DNA of 57,266 bases. Source: Clostridia bacterium (lineage in GTDB: Bacteria > Bacillota > DSM-12270 > Thermacetogeniales > Thermacetogeniaceae). Below the pieces are notes generated by a model that ran no database searches, was not told where the DNA came from, and saw only the letters and a list, made by a program, of their open reading frames with translations. The position numbers and the translations under genes are program-made. Positions 1-9,486 of this stretch are shown piece by piece (the first letter of the stretch is position 1; each line of letters begins with the position of its first letter). The stretch is taken from NCBI GenBank assembly GCA_902812435.1, contig CADDZA010000002.1:1-57266 (forward strand), written 5' to 3'.

Positions 1-604
1 CACCAAGGTGCAGGGGGTACTCTACACGATCCGAAAGAATACGATATGCCTCGATCATCATGAGAACATCTGGGGCTTTCACTGATATTTTAATGTTATA
101 ATAATTTTCTTTTTCAAGGAGCTTCACGTGTGACAGGGCGCTCTCAACCAAACCGATGGCCGTCCTCCCGTATTTGTTCAGAATATCGGTAGCGAGCGAG
201 CCGCTGTTAACCCCAATACGAATAGGAATGCCTCTTTCCGAAGCTGCTCTGACGACCGTACGTATCCGTTTTTGATTTCCAATATTACCGGGATTGATCC
301 TGAGCCCATCTACCCCATTCTTAACAGCCAGGAGAGCAAGCCGGTAATCGAAATGGATATCCGCCACAAGTGGAATAGAGATCTGCTTTTTTATTTCTTT
401 AAGTGCTTCGGCCGCCTCTTCATCGGGAACCGCAACACGGATTATATCGCAGCCCAATTCCTGAAGTTCATGGATCTGACTTACAGTTGCATAAACGTCC
501 CGGGTATCGGTTTTTGTCATCGTCTGGACCGAAATCGGAGCACCGCCACCGACCGGTACGTCTCCCAACATAAGTTGTTTTGTTAACCGCCGCCTTATAC
601 TCAT
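1..604 (-). CDS. ispG: 4-hydroxy-3-methylbut-2-enyl diphosphate synthase, IspG (N-terminal 201 codons, cut by window edge)
   Basis: IspG is the iron-sulfur enzyme of the non-mevalonate (MEP) isoprenoid pathway. It reduces methylerythritol cyclodiphosphate to HMBPP in the cytoplasm. I translated the minus strand from the ATG at 604: it begins MSIRRRLTKQLMLGDVPVGG and carries the family blocks SVQTMTKTDTRDV, IIRVAVPDEEAAEA, PLVADIHFDYRLAL and GLRINPGNIGN in the TIM-barrel part. The C-terminal half with the cluster-binding cysteines lies beyond base 1. The start follows the rseP stop by one base, and dxr is two genes upstream, so two MEP-pathway enzymes flank the protease. An alternative start is the internal ATG at codon 12. 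Confidence 0.95.
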   Translation of the reverse strand, partial: MSIRRRLTKQLMLGDVPVGGGAPISVQTMTKTDTRDVYATVSQIHELQELGCDIIRVAVPDEEAAEALKEIKKQISIPLVADIHFDYRLALLAVKNGVDGLRINPGNIGNQKRIRTVVRAASERGIPIRIGVNSGSLATDILNKYGRTAIGLVESALSHVKLLEKENYYNIKISVKAPDVLMMIEAYRILSDRVEYPLHLG

Positions 605-605
605 T

Positions 606-1640
606 CTAACCACCGGCCAGTATCCGAACGAGATCATTATAAGTAATGAGTAGGAATAAAACCATTAGCAATGCAAAACCAATCAGGTGGATGAAATTTT
701 CTTTTTCGGGATCAATTGGTTTACCTCGGATTCCCTCGATGCAGAGAAACATCAACCTGCTCCCATCCAGCGCAGGAATTGGAAGCAGGTTAACCAGGGC
801 TAAATTAATTCCCAAGATTGCGGTAAAGCTCAACAAATACCCCAGTCCCCCGCGGGCGGCGTCACCGATCATCTGGGTAATACCTACCGGGCCTGCAATC
901 TCGCTGGGGGGAACAGTTCCGGTTATCATCCCTAGAATTCCCACAAGAATCAATTTGGAAAAGCCTAAGGCGCGATCCAAACCCAACCTGACTGCCTGAA
1001 TGAAACCCTGTCTTTCCCATGTAATACCCTGCCGGATACCGATCTGGCTGATCTGCATTTTTGGATCAAACTGGGGAGTAACGTAAAATGTGTAGGTGCG
1101 CCCACTGCGTTCAATCACAAGCCTTACTTTTTGCCCATCGCTTTTATGTATGTTATTGGCAATATCACTCCATCTTGGCGTGTTGACATCATTTACTTTT
1201 ATTATCCTGTCACCGGTTTTTAATCCCGCCCGGTCGGCGGGGCTGCCGGAAATAATATCGCCAATTATATTGGCGTTGGAAGGGGTAGGAATACCAATCA
1301 GGCTAAAAACGATTATGAATAGCACTATCGCCACAAGAAAGTTTGTCAGGGATCCAGCTGAAATAACCGCAAATCGATCTTTCAGGGGCTTTTTATTGAA
1401 GCCATTGATGTGATCATCGTTTGGTTCCATTCCTGCCATTTTAACGTAACCCCCCAGCGGCAAGAGGCGAAAGGAATACCTTGTCTGATCCCGCTGAGAT
1501 TTGACACTCAATAATTTAGGTCCAAAGCCGATACTGAATTCGTCCACCTGAATTCCAACCACCTTGGCAACCACAAAATGGCCGAGTTCGTGAACTACAA
1601 TCAGGAATCCTAGCACCAATAGAGATATGATGATAAACAC
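606..1640 (-). CDS. rseP: Site-2 intramembrane zinc metalloprotease RseP/RasP
   Basis: This is an M50 membrane protease that cuts transmembrane segments of anti-sigma factors and leftover signal peptides. About 344 residues. The zinc site HELGH is at residues 17-21 inside the first membrane segment, a PDZ domain follows at roughly 115-195, and the third zinc ligand motif PIPALDG lies near residue 300 before the last membrane helix. The longest open frame starts at a TTG at 1655, but its next two codons (AGG AGG) form an ideal Shine-Dalgarno sequence, so the GTG at 1640 six bases further on is the better start. It lies between dxr and ispG, as in other Clostridia. Confidence 0.95.
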   Translation of the reverse strand: MFIIISLLVLGFLIVVHELGHFVVAKVVGIQVDEFSIGFGPKLLSVKSQRDQTRYSFRLLPLGGYVKMAGMEPNDDHINGFNKKPLKDRFAVISAGSLTNFLVAIVLFIIVFSLIGIPTPSNANIIGDIISGSPADRAGLKTGDRIIKVNDVNTPRWSDIANNIHKSDGQKVRLVIERSGRTYTFYVTPQFDPKMQISQIGIRQGITWERQGFIQAVRLGLDRALGFSKLILVGILGMITGTVPPSEIAGPVGITQMIGDAARGGLGYLLSFTAILGINLALVNLLPIPALDGSRLMFLCIEGIRGKPIDPEKENFIHLIGFALLMVLFLLITYNDLVRILAGG

Positions 1641-1651
1641 TGTAATCCTCC

Positions 1652-2806
1652 TCAAGATCTTGTATTAATGATTTGTTCTGCATATTGGCGCGCCCACCGG
1701 TCTGCGGCCAAAATATCATCAAGTTCGGTGACTTGTTTTCGATCGTGCCGGGACATAACATCCGAGATAATGTCAGGAATGTCTAAAAATTTAATCCTTC
1801 CATTGAGGAAAGCGTTGACGGCTATTTCATTAGCCGCATTCAATACAACAGGCATTGTACCGCCTGCCTTTCCCGCTTCACGTGCTAAACTCAAACTTGG
1901 GAAGTTTTCAAGATCAGGAGGTTCGAAGGTTAGCTGGCCTGCTTTGACGAGGTCCAGCGGCTCTAAGTTATTGCCTTTTCGCACCGGATAAAGAAGTGCA
2001 TATTGAATTGGCAAGCGCATATCCGGCCAGCCAAGCTGGGCAAGCATCATTCCGTCCTTGTATCTCACAAGGCTGTGAATAATGCTTTGAGGATGAATCA
2101 CGACGTCTATTTGATCATAATCAACACCAAACAACCATTTGGCCTCAATCACTTCGAGCCCCTTATTCATCAAGGTTGCCGAGTCGATGGTGATTTTCGG
2201 CCCCATTTTCCAGGTTGGGTGCTTTAGGGCCATTTCCGGCCTTACATGCTTCAACTGTTCCCTGGTGAACTTCCGGAAAGGCCCCCCTGAACCGGTTATT
2301 ATCAATTCTGCCACGTCTTCTATTTTATCTAAGCACTGGAAAATTGCCGAGTGCTCACTGTCCACCGGCAAAATTTGTACTCCGTTGCGACGAACTGCAT
2401 CCATTATAAGATTTCCGCCCGCCACCAGGGTTTCTTTATTGGCAAGGGCAATATTTTTTTTATGTTTGATTGCTTCAAATGTCGGTTTCAGCCCAACAAC
2501 ACCGGCTACTGCAACCAGGATAAGTTCTGCTTCGGGTAGCCTTACAAGTTCTAAAATGCCCTCAGACCCTTTAAGACATTTGCATTTAGTTCCAGACAGG
2601 CGATACTGCAAAATTTCAGCAGCTTGATCATCCATTACAGCCACGTAAGGTACATCAAAGAACCTGATCTGTTCTTCTAGTAAATCAATGCTGCGGTTGG
2701 CAGCAAGTCCTACTATTCTAAAGTCTTCCGGGAACCGGCTGATTACTTCTAGAGACTGTTTTCCAATGGAACCGGTGGAACCGAGGATGACAACGTTTTT
2801 TTTCAT
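1652..2806 (-). CDS. dxr: 1-deoxy-D-xylulose 5-phosphate reductoisomerase
   Basis: Dxr converts DXP to MEP with NADPH, the committed step of the MEP isoprenoid pathway. The protein is 384 residues, a normal length. Visible motifs are the NADPH loop GSTGSIG at residues 9-15, ALANKETLVAGG, the metal-site stretch PVDSEHSAIFQ, the flexible loop ITGSGGPFR, and the substrate-binding block HPTWKMGPKITIDSATLMNK. It ends 11 bases before the preferred rseP start, and its last codons overlap the rseP Shine-Dalgarno sequence. Placement after cdsA and before rseP and ispG is typical for Firmicutes. Confidence 0.97.
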   Translation of the reverse strand: MKKNVVILGSTGSIGKQSLEVISRFPEDFRIVGLAANRSIDLLEEQIRFFDVPYVAVMDDQAAEILQYRLSGTKCKCLKGSEGILELVRLPEAELILVAVAGVVGLKPTFEAIKHKKNIALANKETLVAGGNLIMDAVRRNGVQILPVDSEHSAIFQCLDKIEDVAELIITGSGGPFRKFTREQLKHVRPEMALKHPTWKMGPKITIDSATLMNKGLEVIEAKWLFGVDYDQIDVVIHPQSIIHSLVRYKDGMMLAQLGWPDMRLPIQYALLYPVRKGNNLEPLDLVKAGQLTFEPPDLENFPSLSLAREAGKAGGTMPVVLNAANEIAVNAFLNGRIKFLDIPDIISDVMSRHDRKQVTELDDILAADRWARQYAEQIINTRS

Positions 2807-2808
2807 TT

Positions 2809-3912
2809 CTAAGTTCCTGCCTTTTGTTCATCGAAAAATGCCTTGTAAGCTATAACTATAGCGGGGCCCAGGATAATACCCCAAAACCCAAAAAGTGAGA
2901 GTCCAAAATAGAGTGCCATTAGTGTAGTAAGAGGATGAAGCCCAATACTTTGGCCAACTATCTTTGGTTCCAGGAGTTGCCTTACCACTACGATTATACC
3001 ATATAGAACCAGGAGACCAATCCCCAGGCGCAGGTTTCCCGAAATGAACAGCCAAATACTCCAGGGAATGTATAGGGAGCCGGGTCCCAAAACGGGTAAA
3101 AGGTCAAACAAAGCTATTACAACTGCCAGAATATGCGCGTAACTGACACCGAGGATTGTCAATCCTATTAAACTAATAAAACCTGATATGCTGATTAAAA
3201 CCAGCACCGCTTTCAAGTAGCCGAACATAGCCTTGTTTAGGCTTGCTACCATCCTGATGAAATTGGGCTGCCACTTAACAGGTATGAATTTTATTGTACT
3301 CTTTTTGATGAGATCGAAATCGCGTGCGAAAAAGAAACTTGCAATTATTGTAATAATTAAGAGAATAAAGTAGTTTGGTAGTGATGTTACAATATGAAGG
3401 AGTTGAGTCAAGAACATTTTGGTTAAATTCTTGATTACATCGAAAACCTGCCAAACGTTCCCGACAGTATTCTGCACAATATCCGGGGGAAGGTGCAGGT
3501 TGATCAATAAAATGCGGAACCTTTCCAACAGCAGGTTAATGTTTAGGTTTCCGATATTTTCAGAAAGTGTACCAAGAACCGCTGAAAGCTGGATCAGTTC
3601 ACGGATAAGGTTGGAAACGAGAAGATATAATAAACCTCCAATTATGGATAGGAAAACGACCAGAGAAAACAGTGCTCCCCAGGTGCGGGAAAGATGAACT
3701 TTTTTTTGTAATAAGATTATCATCGGGTTAAGTAGTGTTCCGAAGAGGTAAGCAACAAAAAAAGGAAGAGCAACTTTGATCCCGGCCGTGAGCGAGTGCT
3801 CAAAAAGCGGCCAGAAATATTTCACGAAAAAGTACAGCCCCGCAACAGCCAGGATTGTGATTACGATTTTTAAGAGCCATAAGAGCATCTTCTCTATAGC
3901 TTGTTGAGACAT
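2809..3912 (-). CDS. AI-2E/YtvI-family polytopic membrane permease
   Basis: About 367 residues with seven to eight hydrophobic segments. The C-terminal block has the family pattern VVRQLLEPKIVGQSIGLHPL followed by two glycine-rich helices. This places it in the AI-2E transporter superfamily, closest in appearance to YtvI-type proteins of spore formers. The transported substrate is unknown. The longest frame starts at a TTG at 3927, but the ATG at 3912 is preceded by TTGAGGAGTGGAAGC, where GAGGAG serves as the Shine-Dalgarno sequence. It is inserted between cdsA and dxr, which are adjacent in B. subtilis. Family call is firm, function is not. Confidence 0.8.
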   Translation of the reverse strand: MSQQAIEKMLLWLLKIVITILAVAGLYFFVKYFWPLFEHSLTAGIKVALPFFVAYLFGTLLNPMIILLQKKVHLSRTWGALFSLVVFLSIIGGLLYLLVSNLIRELIQLSAVLGTLSENIGNLNINLLLERFRILLINLHLPPDIVQNTVGNVWQVFDVIKNLTKMFLTQLLHIVTSLPNYFILLIITIIASFFFARDFDLIKKSTIKFIPVKWQPNFIRMVASLNKAMFGYLKAVLVLISISGFISLIGLTILGVSYAHILAVVIALFDLLPVLGPGSLYIPWSIWLFISGNLRLGIGLLVLYGIIVVVRQLLEPKIVGQSIGLHPLTTLMALYFGLSLFGFWGIILGPAIVIAYKAFFDEQKAGT

Positions 3913-3930
3913 GCTTCCACTCCTCAAGGG

Positions 3931-4734
3931 CTATAAAAAGAACTTTAAGTAAAAGTATGCCGCAGGTGCGCTAAAAAGAAGGCTGTCAAAACGGTCCAGG
4001 ATTCCTCCATGACCGGGAATCAAGTCTCCGGAATTTTTTACTTTGCCCAATCTTTTAAATGCTGATTCTACCAGGTCACCTATCTGGACAACGCTCCCTA
4101 TCAGAATGCCAAGAATCAGTGCATCAAATAGGGAGAACAGCCTGGGATATCTTGTTTGCAATAAAATGGCCGATCCTATACAAAGGATTAAGCCTCCAAT
4201 TGAACCCTCGAGGGTTTTATGAGGACTTAACCTGGGCCACAGCGGTTGGCGTCCCAGCAACCGCCCTGAGAAATAGGCGCCGATGTCACACGCCCATGTT
4301 AAAATCAGGACAATGAGTACATATTGAAATCCGTAGGGAACCATCTTTCTGATGAGAATAATGTAACTTAAAAGTATTCCGATATAACAACTTCCCAGAT
4401 AAGAAGAGGCTAAATCGCCTACCGAATACTTTGGGAAAGTAATCATCAAAATTATCAGATGAATCAATAAAATTAATGTAAGCCCGATGTAAAAGACCCC
4501 GTGGTATTTTTCTATTGAAGAGAAGTAGGCCAGAAGAGGAAAGACCATGCCGCTCCCATATAACAGAAAGGGTGATATCTTCAGGTTCATGCGCAACAAA
4601 ATACGGCGCAACTCGAAAAGGCCGGTAACCGTTAGAAAAATCACCCCGCTAAGAAAGAGCAGTCTTCCTTCATAAACAAGGTAAATAATAATTGGTATAC
4701 CTATCACTGCACTTAAAATTCTTTTTAATAACAA
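3931..4734 (-). CDS. cdsA: Phosphatidate cytidylyltransferase (CDP-diacylglycerol synthase)
   Basis: CdsA makes CDP-diacylglycerol from phosphatidate and CTP at the membrane, the branch point for phospholipid synthesis. The protein is very hydrophobic with about eight membrane segments, and the C-terminus carries the signature KRLGKVKNSGDLIPGHGG followed by ILDRFD. The usual KD of the signature is KN here, while the GHGG and DRFD residues are kept. The longest frame begins at a TTG at 4764 inside uppS. The TTG at 4734 sits nine bases after GGGAGG and is the more likely start (about 267 residues). It is translationally coupled to uppS. Confidence 0.93.
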   Translation of the reverse strand: MLLKRILSAVIGIPIIIYLVYEGRLLFLSGVIFLTVTGLFELRRILLRMNLKISPFLLYGSGMVFPLLAYFSSIEKYHGVFYIGLTLILLIHLIILMITFPKYSVGDLASSYLGSCYIGILLSYIILIRKMVPYGFQYVLIVLILTWACDIGAYFSGRLLGRQPLWPRLSPHKTLEGSIGGLILCIGSAILLQTRYPRLFSLFDALILGILIGSVVQIGDLVESAFKRLGKVKNSGDLIPGHGGILDRFDSLLFSAPAAYFYLKFFL

Positions 4735-4750
4735 AGGACTGATGCCTCCC

Positions 4751-5560
4751 TCAAAGCCCGCCAAAGCGACGTTCTCGCTTCTGAAAATCCACCAATGCTT
4801 GTAAAAAATGTTTGGGTCGGAAATCCGGCCAATAGACGGAGGTACCCCAAAACTCCGTATAGGCTGTCTGCCAGAGCAAAAAGTTGCTGATTCTAAGTTC
4901 TCCCGCCGGCCTGATTAAAAGGTCGGGATCGGGGAGGTCTGCGGTATAAAGGTATTGTTTAAAAAGGGATTCGTCTATGTCGAGGGGATGGAGCTCACCC
5001 TGCTTGACCCGCATTGCAAGCTTGCGGGCGGCATCCACAATTTCCAGCCGTCCGCCATAATTTAAGGCAATGTTCAGGATCAGCTTTTCGTTATTAACTG
5101 TCAGCTTTTGAGCTTTTTCCAGTTCTCTTTGGGCAGGTAGAGGGAGCTCGTCTATGTGTCCAATTGCCCTAATCTGTACGTTGTTCTCGTGAAGTTCATT
5201 AAGTTCCTTTTGAATATATTCGCATAATAAATTCATTAATATATTGACTTCTTCTTGTGGTCTTTTCCAGTTTTCTGTGGAAAAAGCATAAACAGTCAAA
5301 ACCTTGATGCCGAGTTCTAAACAGACGGATACAATGTCTTTGAGGGATTCCACACCTGCACGATGGCCGAGTCCCCGTGGGAGTCCTTTTGCCTGGGCCC
5401 ATCTCCCGTTTCCATCCATGATAATAGCGACATGACGGGGAAGGCGCGCTGGATCAAGCATATTTCGTAAACGATCGGTATTTAAGTTATTTGTATTTCT
5501 TTCATGCCTTATTTTTTTAAAAAAGCCAATGAGGTGCTGAAGCAAACCGTACTCTCCCAT
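4751..5560 (-). CDS. uppS: Undecaprenyl diphosphate synthase (cis-prenyltransferase)
   Basis: UppS condenses isopentenyl diphosphate onto farnesyl diphosphate to give the C55 carrier lipid for cell-wall synthesis. The catalytic aspartate is in HVAIIMDGNGRWA near residue 49. Downstream are YAFSTENWKRP and the substrate-binding region LIRPAGELRISNFLLWQ. The length of 269 includes an N-terminal extension of about 40 residues before the core. The start is uncertain: the ATG at 5560 has its AAGG only two bases away, and a TTG at codon 6, preceded by GGGAGAG, is an alternative. It consumes products of the MEP-pathway genes dxr and ispG nearby. Confidence 0.95.
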   Translation of the reverse strand: MGEYGLLQHLIGFFKKIRHERNTNNLNTDRLRNMLDPARLPRHVAIIMDGNGRWAQAKGLPRGLGHRAGVESLKDIVSVCLELGIKVLTVYAFSTENWKRPQEEVNILMNLLCEYIQKELNELHENNVQIRAIGHIDELPLPAQRELEKAQKLTVNNEKLILNIALNYGGRLEIVDAARKLAMRVKQGELHPLDIDESLFKQYLYTADLPDPDLLIRPAGELRISNFLLWQTAYTEFWGTSVYWPDFRPKHFLQALVDFQKRERRFGGL

Positions 5561-5572
5561 ATCCTTTAATTA

Positions 5573-5597
5573 AGAAAAACCCCCTCCTTGAGGGGGA
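5573..5597 (-). terminator. Rho-independent terminator after the ferredoxin gene
   Basis: On the minus strand a seven-base GC-rich stem, CCCCCTC with GAGGGGG around an AAG loop, is followed by TTTTT. It lies 17 bases after the ferredoxin stop and just before uppS. It would end or attenuate transcription between the frr side and the uppS side of the cluster. Confidence 0.85.
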
Positions 5598-5613
5598 AGA
5601 GAACTAACCTCTT

Positions 5614-5784
5614 TTACTCTTCAGAGATCGCTTCGTTCGGGCAGACATCAAGGCAGCTTCCGCAATCCTCGCACTTATCAGGATTAATCCTGTACTTGCC
5701 GTCTACCTCTTCAATGGCCTCATTCGGGCATTCATCCATGCAGCTGCCACATGCTTCACATTTATCTGTAATCTTGTAAGGCAT
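5614..5784 (-). CDS. 2[4Fe-4S] ferredoxin, 56 residues
   Basis: This is a small clostridial-type ferredoxin, a cytoplasmic low-potential electron carrier. I read it directly from the minus strand: 56 codons starting MPYKITDKCE and ending CPNEAISEE. Two complete cluster motifs are present, C9-x2-C12-x2-C15-x3-C19-P and C38-x2-C41-x2-C44-x3-C48-P, arranged as an internal duplication with CGSC in both halves. The Shine-Dalgarno AAGGAGGTG lies seven bases before the ATG. Its placement between frr and uppS is unusual compared with Bacillus. It has its own terminator. The upstream small gene overlaps its start by 23 bases. Confidence 0.95.
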   Translation of the reverse strand: MPYKITDKCEACGSCMDECPNEAIEEVDGKYRINPDKCEDCGSCLDVCPNEAISEE

Positions 5785-6016
5785 TCTTTTTCACCTCCTT
5801 TTCCATAAGACTTGGATCATCATATATTTCACTTGCTAAGGTTAATTCGACTGTTTTTTCCCCAACCGTCCGCTGGCGTATAACTCTAAGCTGTCCCTTT
5901 AAAGGCAATCCTCTCGGGTTAAGTTGCACCCGGTAACCTGCTTCTACTAACATGCGCTGTGCTTCTTTATAAAGATAACCTACTGTGTTTGGTATCGGTC
6001 CGGTCATCTGCCTCAC
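5762..6016 (-). CDS. Small PASTA-like protein of unknown function
   Basis: 84 residues starting at a GTG. Residues 7-68 resemble a single PASTA repeat: IPNTVGYLYKEAQRMLVEAG, then a variable turn, then a VIRQRTVGEKTVELTLA strand. PASTA repeats usually occur outside the membrane on PrkC-type kinases and penicillin-binding proteins, but no signal peptide or membrane segment is visible here. The C-terminal KEVKKNALQDYR is charged and its coding sequence overlaps the ferredoxin start. The ribosome site before the GTG is weak (GGTG). The gene follows the frr stop by 11 bases. The similarity is by eye and the role is unknown. Confidence 0.55.
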   Translation of the reverse strand: MRQMTGPIPNTVGYLYKEAQRMLVEAGYRVQLNPRGLPLKGQLRVIRQRTVGEKTVELTLASEIYDDPSLMEKEVKKNALQDYR

Positions 6017-6027
6017 GTTTCACCAAA

Positions 6028-7327
<1,300 letters not shown>

Positions 7328-7375
7328 TCATATGTTCTACGGAACCTACTGAATTCCTTTTTAGATTTAAAGGAT

Positions 7376-7972
7376 TTATGCATTTTCTCCCAGACGAAAC
7401 CTGGTGAAACGACGGACAACAATATTTTCTCCAAGTTTTGCGATATATTCGTTTATTAATTCTTTGACTGTTTTCTCCGCATCCCTAATATAAGGCTGTT
7501 CCAGGAGACAAACATCTTGATAAAACTTTTCCAACCTCCCGGCAACAATCTTTTCCACAACCTTTTCCGGTTTACCTTCTGCAAGAGCCTGGTTACGGAG
7601 AATGGTCGCTTCCTTTTCCACCTGCTCCTGAGGAACATCTTCCCTGCTAACGTAACTGGGACTGGCGGCTGCGACTTGCATAGCAAGTTCACGGCAAAGA
7701 TGCTTATAATCTTCGGTATTTGCAACAAAATCTGTTTCGCAATTAACCTCAATAAGCACTCCCAGTTTTGCACCAGGGTGAATATAGGCTTCAATCCTGC
7801 CTTCTTTGGTGGTTCTTCCGGCCTTTTTAGCGGCAGCCGCAAGACCGTGTTCCCGCAGGTAGACAATTGCCTTTTCCATGTCACCGCCGGTTTCTGTAAG
7901 GGCCTTTTTACAGTCCATTATACCGGCCCCAGTTCTCTCTCTTAGCTCCTTTACAAGCTCGGCCTTAATCAA
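7376..7972 (-). CDS. tsf: Elongation factor Ts, short form
   Basis: EF-Ts exchanges GDP for GTP on EF-Tu. The preferred start is the TTG at 7972, six bases after GGAGGGG. It gives 198 residues beginning [21 protein letters not shown] longer open frame runs up to 8128 but its extra sequence overlaps rpsB and is not conserved-looking. The UBA-like N-terminal domain and the EF-Tu contact motif [11 protein letters not shown] are clear. At about 200 residues it is the compact form known from Thermus and many Clostridia, lacking most of the second core subdomain of the roughly 290-residue Bacillus protein. Confidence 0.96.
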   Translation of the reverse strand: MIKAELVKELRERTGAGIMDCKKALTETGGDMEKAIVYLREHGLAAAAKKAGRTTKEGRIEAYIHPGAKLGVLIEVNCETDFVANTEDYKHLCRELAMQVAAASPSYVSREDVPQEQVEKEATILRNQALAEGKPEKVVEKIVAGRLEKFYQDVCLLEQPYIRDAEKTVKELINEYIAKLGENIVVRRFTRFRLGENA

Positions 7973-8006
7973 AAATATCCCCTCCGTCTTCTGTGCACGG
8001 TCACAA

Positions 8007-8735
8007 TTATTCCTCAGCCTGTTCTTGTGGCTGTAGCTGTTCCTGTTGTTGTTCCCCTTGCTTCGCTTCAAGCACCGCATCCGCCATCTTGGATGTAAGC
8101 AAGCGCACTGCCCTGATAGCGTCATCATTTCCAGGTATCACGTAATCAATCTCGTCAGGGTCACAATTAGTATCAACAATTCCAACTGTAGGTATTCCCA
8201 GTTTACGGGCTTCTAAAACAGCAATTCGTTCTTTGCGGGAATCAACAATAAAAAGGGCACCCGGCAACTCTTTCATATCCTTAATTCCCCGCAGGAACCT
8301 CAGCAATTTTTCCTTTTCGGCCCTTAACTTAGTTACTTCTTTCTTCGGAAGCAGATCAAAGTGGCCTGATTCCTCCATGTGTTCAAGTTCACAGAGGCGA
8401 TCCACCCGCTTGCGGATTGTTGCAAAGTTAGTTAGCATTCCGCCAAGCCAGCGTTCATTAACATAAAACATGCCGCATCTTTCCGCTTCTTCACGCACTG
8501 ATTCCTGAGCCTGCCTCTTGGTACCAACAAACAAAACACTTTTTCCTTCCTGTACCACGTCCTTGATAAAAGCGTAAGCCTCGTCAATCTTTTTTACTGT
8601 TTTCTGCAGATCAATGATGTAAATGCCATTCCGCTCAGTAAAGATATAGGGCGCCATTTTAGGATTCCACCGTCTGGTTTGGTGACCAAAATGAACGCCA
8701 GCCTCGAGCAACTGCTTCATGGAAATTACTGACAT
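8007..8735 (-). CDS. rpsB: 30S ribosomal protein S2
   Basis: S2 is a component of the 30S subunit. The protein is 242 residues with the family start [20 protein letters not shown] and the blocks [44 protein letters not shown] and [15 protein letters not shown], then [10 protein letters not shown]. The C-terminal tail is rich in glutamine and glutamate. The start has AAGGAGG at good spacing. It is the first gene of the rpsB-tsf-pyrH-frr operon and is preceded by a promoter and a leader of about 100 bases. Confidence 0.98.
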   Translation of the reverse strand: MSVISMKQLLEAGVHFGHQTRRWNPKMAPYIFTERNGIYIIDLQKTVKKIDEAYAFIKDVVQEGKSVLFVGTKRQAQESVREEAERCGMFYVNERWLGGMLTNFATIRKRVDRLCELEHMEESGHFDLLPKKEVTKLRAEKEKLLRFLRGIKDMKELPGALFIVDSRKERIAVLEARKLGIPTVGIVDTNCDPDEIDYVIPGNDDAIRAVRLLTSKMADAVLEAKQGEQQQEQLQPQEQAEE

Positions 8736-8843
8736 AAAAAAGTTCCTCCTTAAGGTTTTTCCTCCGCTACTTCATCAACAGCCAGAACCCTTAAAGGGAC
8801 CTCCTGGCGTCTTCAGCAGCGTGTGTTTTTTACGCCATCGGTT
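8736..8843 (-). promoter_or_regulatory. 5' leader of the rpsB operon with a hairpin
   Basis: The roughly 100-base untranslated leader between the promoter and rpsB contains an inverted repeat, CCCTT with AAGGG, flanked by CCAG and CTGG. This could form a stem of about nine pairs with internal loops. Leaders of ribosomal protein operons often bind the encoded protein for feedback control. Whether this one binds S2 is inference, as I do not recognise a named leader motif. Confidence 0.4.
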
Positions 8844-8873
8844 AGTATATCATAAAAAGCAAACAACTGGCAA
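8844..8873 (-). promoter_or_regulatory. Sigma-A type promoter for rpsB-tsf-pyrH-frr
   Basis: On the minus strand TTGCCA (8868-8873) and TATACT (8844-8849) are separated by 18 bases. This is close to the vegetative consensus. It lies directly downstream of the terminator that ends the flagellar-side transcription unit and about 110 bases upstream of rpsB. Confidence 0.75.
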
Positions 8874-8903
8874 TAAAAAGGCACCTGCTTTTTAAACAGG
8901 GCC
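8874..8903 (-). terminator. Rho-independent terminator at the end of the fla/che-sigD-swrB unit
   Basis: On the minus strand GGCCCTG and CAGGTGCC form a stem with one bulged T, followed by a run of T residues. It begins about 10 bases after the stop of the SwrB-like gene. It separates the motility operon from the ribosomal protein operon. Confidence 0.8.
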
Positions 8904-8913
8904 TTATTCCATG

Positions 8914-9468
8914 CTAAGAAAGCTTTTTCCCCTTTAATTCCAGCACGAGTTCTACCTCATCATGGCCTAAATTTAATTTCTGGGCAATTTCCTGGGTGTT
9001 TAAGCCTTTTTCAGCCATTTCATAGATTCGTGCATATTTTTCCCCATCATTGATTTTTATAACCTCACCTGTTTTCTGCGATTGATGTTTTGTATCCCGG
9101 CTGCCTCGGGATTTTCCTTTTCCCTGAATTTTGTGGTTTCTCTCCCGTTCTCTGCCTGTTTCTTTTTTATCACCGCTCAAGCTAACAAGTGGGAGACGCT
9201 GCTCGATATGAATCAAGGTGTTCTTTATCTGTTTGATCTGCCCTTCTAGCTGTGAAATAGCGGTGTCGGTGTATCTTTTTGCACTATCAAGCATCTTATC
9301 AAGTTCCTGCTTGTTTTGATAGAAATCATTCAAAATTTCTTCAACCCGATTGATTTCTCTGGCGATTTGTTTTAGCTTCAATTCCCGTCTGTCCCGCCAA
9401 ACAACAAGAGAAACCAATGCAATAATACCGATCGTAAGCAGTCCTAAAACAATAATTAATACTTCCAT
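8914..9468 (-). CDS. swrB: SwrB-like membrane-anchored coiled-coil protein (DUF6115-type C-terminus)
   Basis: 184 residues: one N-terminal membrane helix (residues 4-24), a long coiled coil (about 30-90), a basic low-complexity linker (about 100-135), and a C-terminal helix-turn-helix-like module YARIYEMAEKGLNTQEIAQKL. This is the architecture of SwrB (YlxL), which in B. subtilis promotes flagellar basal body assembly and export-gate activation. Position supports the call: it lies between sigD and rpsB as in Bacillus. Sequence similarity outside the C-terminal module is weak, so orthology rests mainly on architecture and synteny. The ATG follows AGAGGAG. Confidence 0.7.
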   Translation of the reverse strand: MEVLIIVLGLLTIGIIALVSLVVWRDRRELKLKQIAREINRVEEILNDFYQNKQELDKMLDSAKRYTDTAISQLEGQIKQIKNTLIHIEQRLPLVSLSGDKKETGRERERNHKIQGKGKSRGSRDTKHQSQKTGEVIKINDGEKYARIYEMAEKGLNTQEIAQKLNLGHDEVELVLELKGKKLS

Positions 9469-9486
9469 TTATTTTACTCCTCTAAA

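Noticed and set aside
4050-4130. Broken CdsA signature (KD changed to KN)
   Set aside because: The GHGG and DRFD residues and the rest of the protein are intact; a conservative change at this position does not suggest loss of function.
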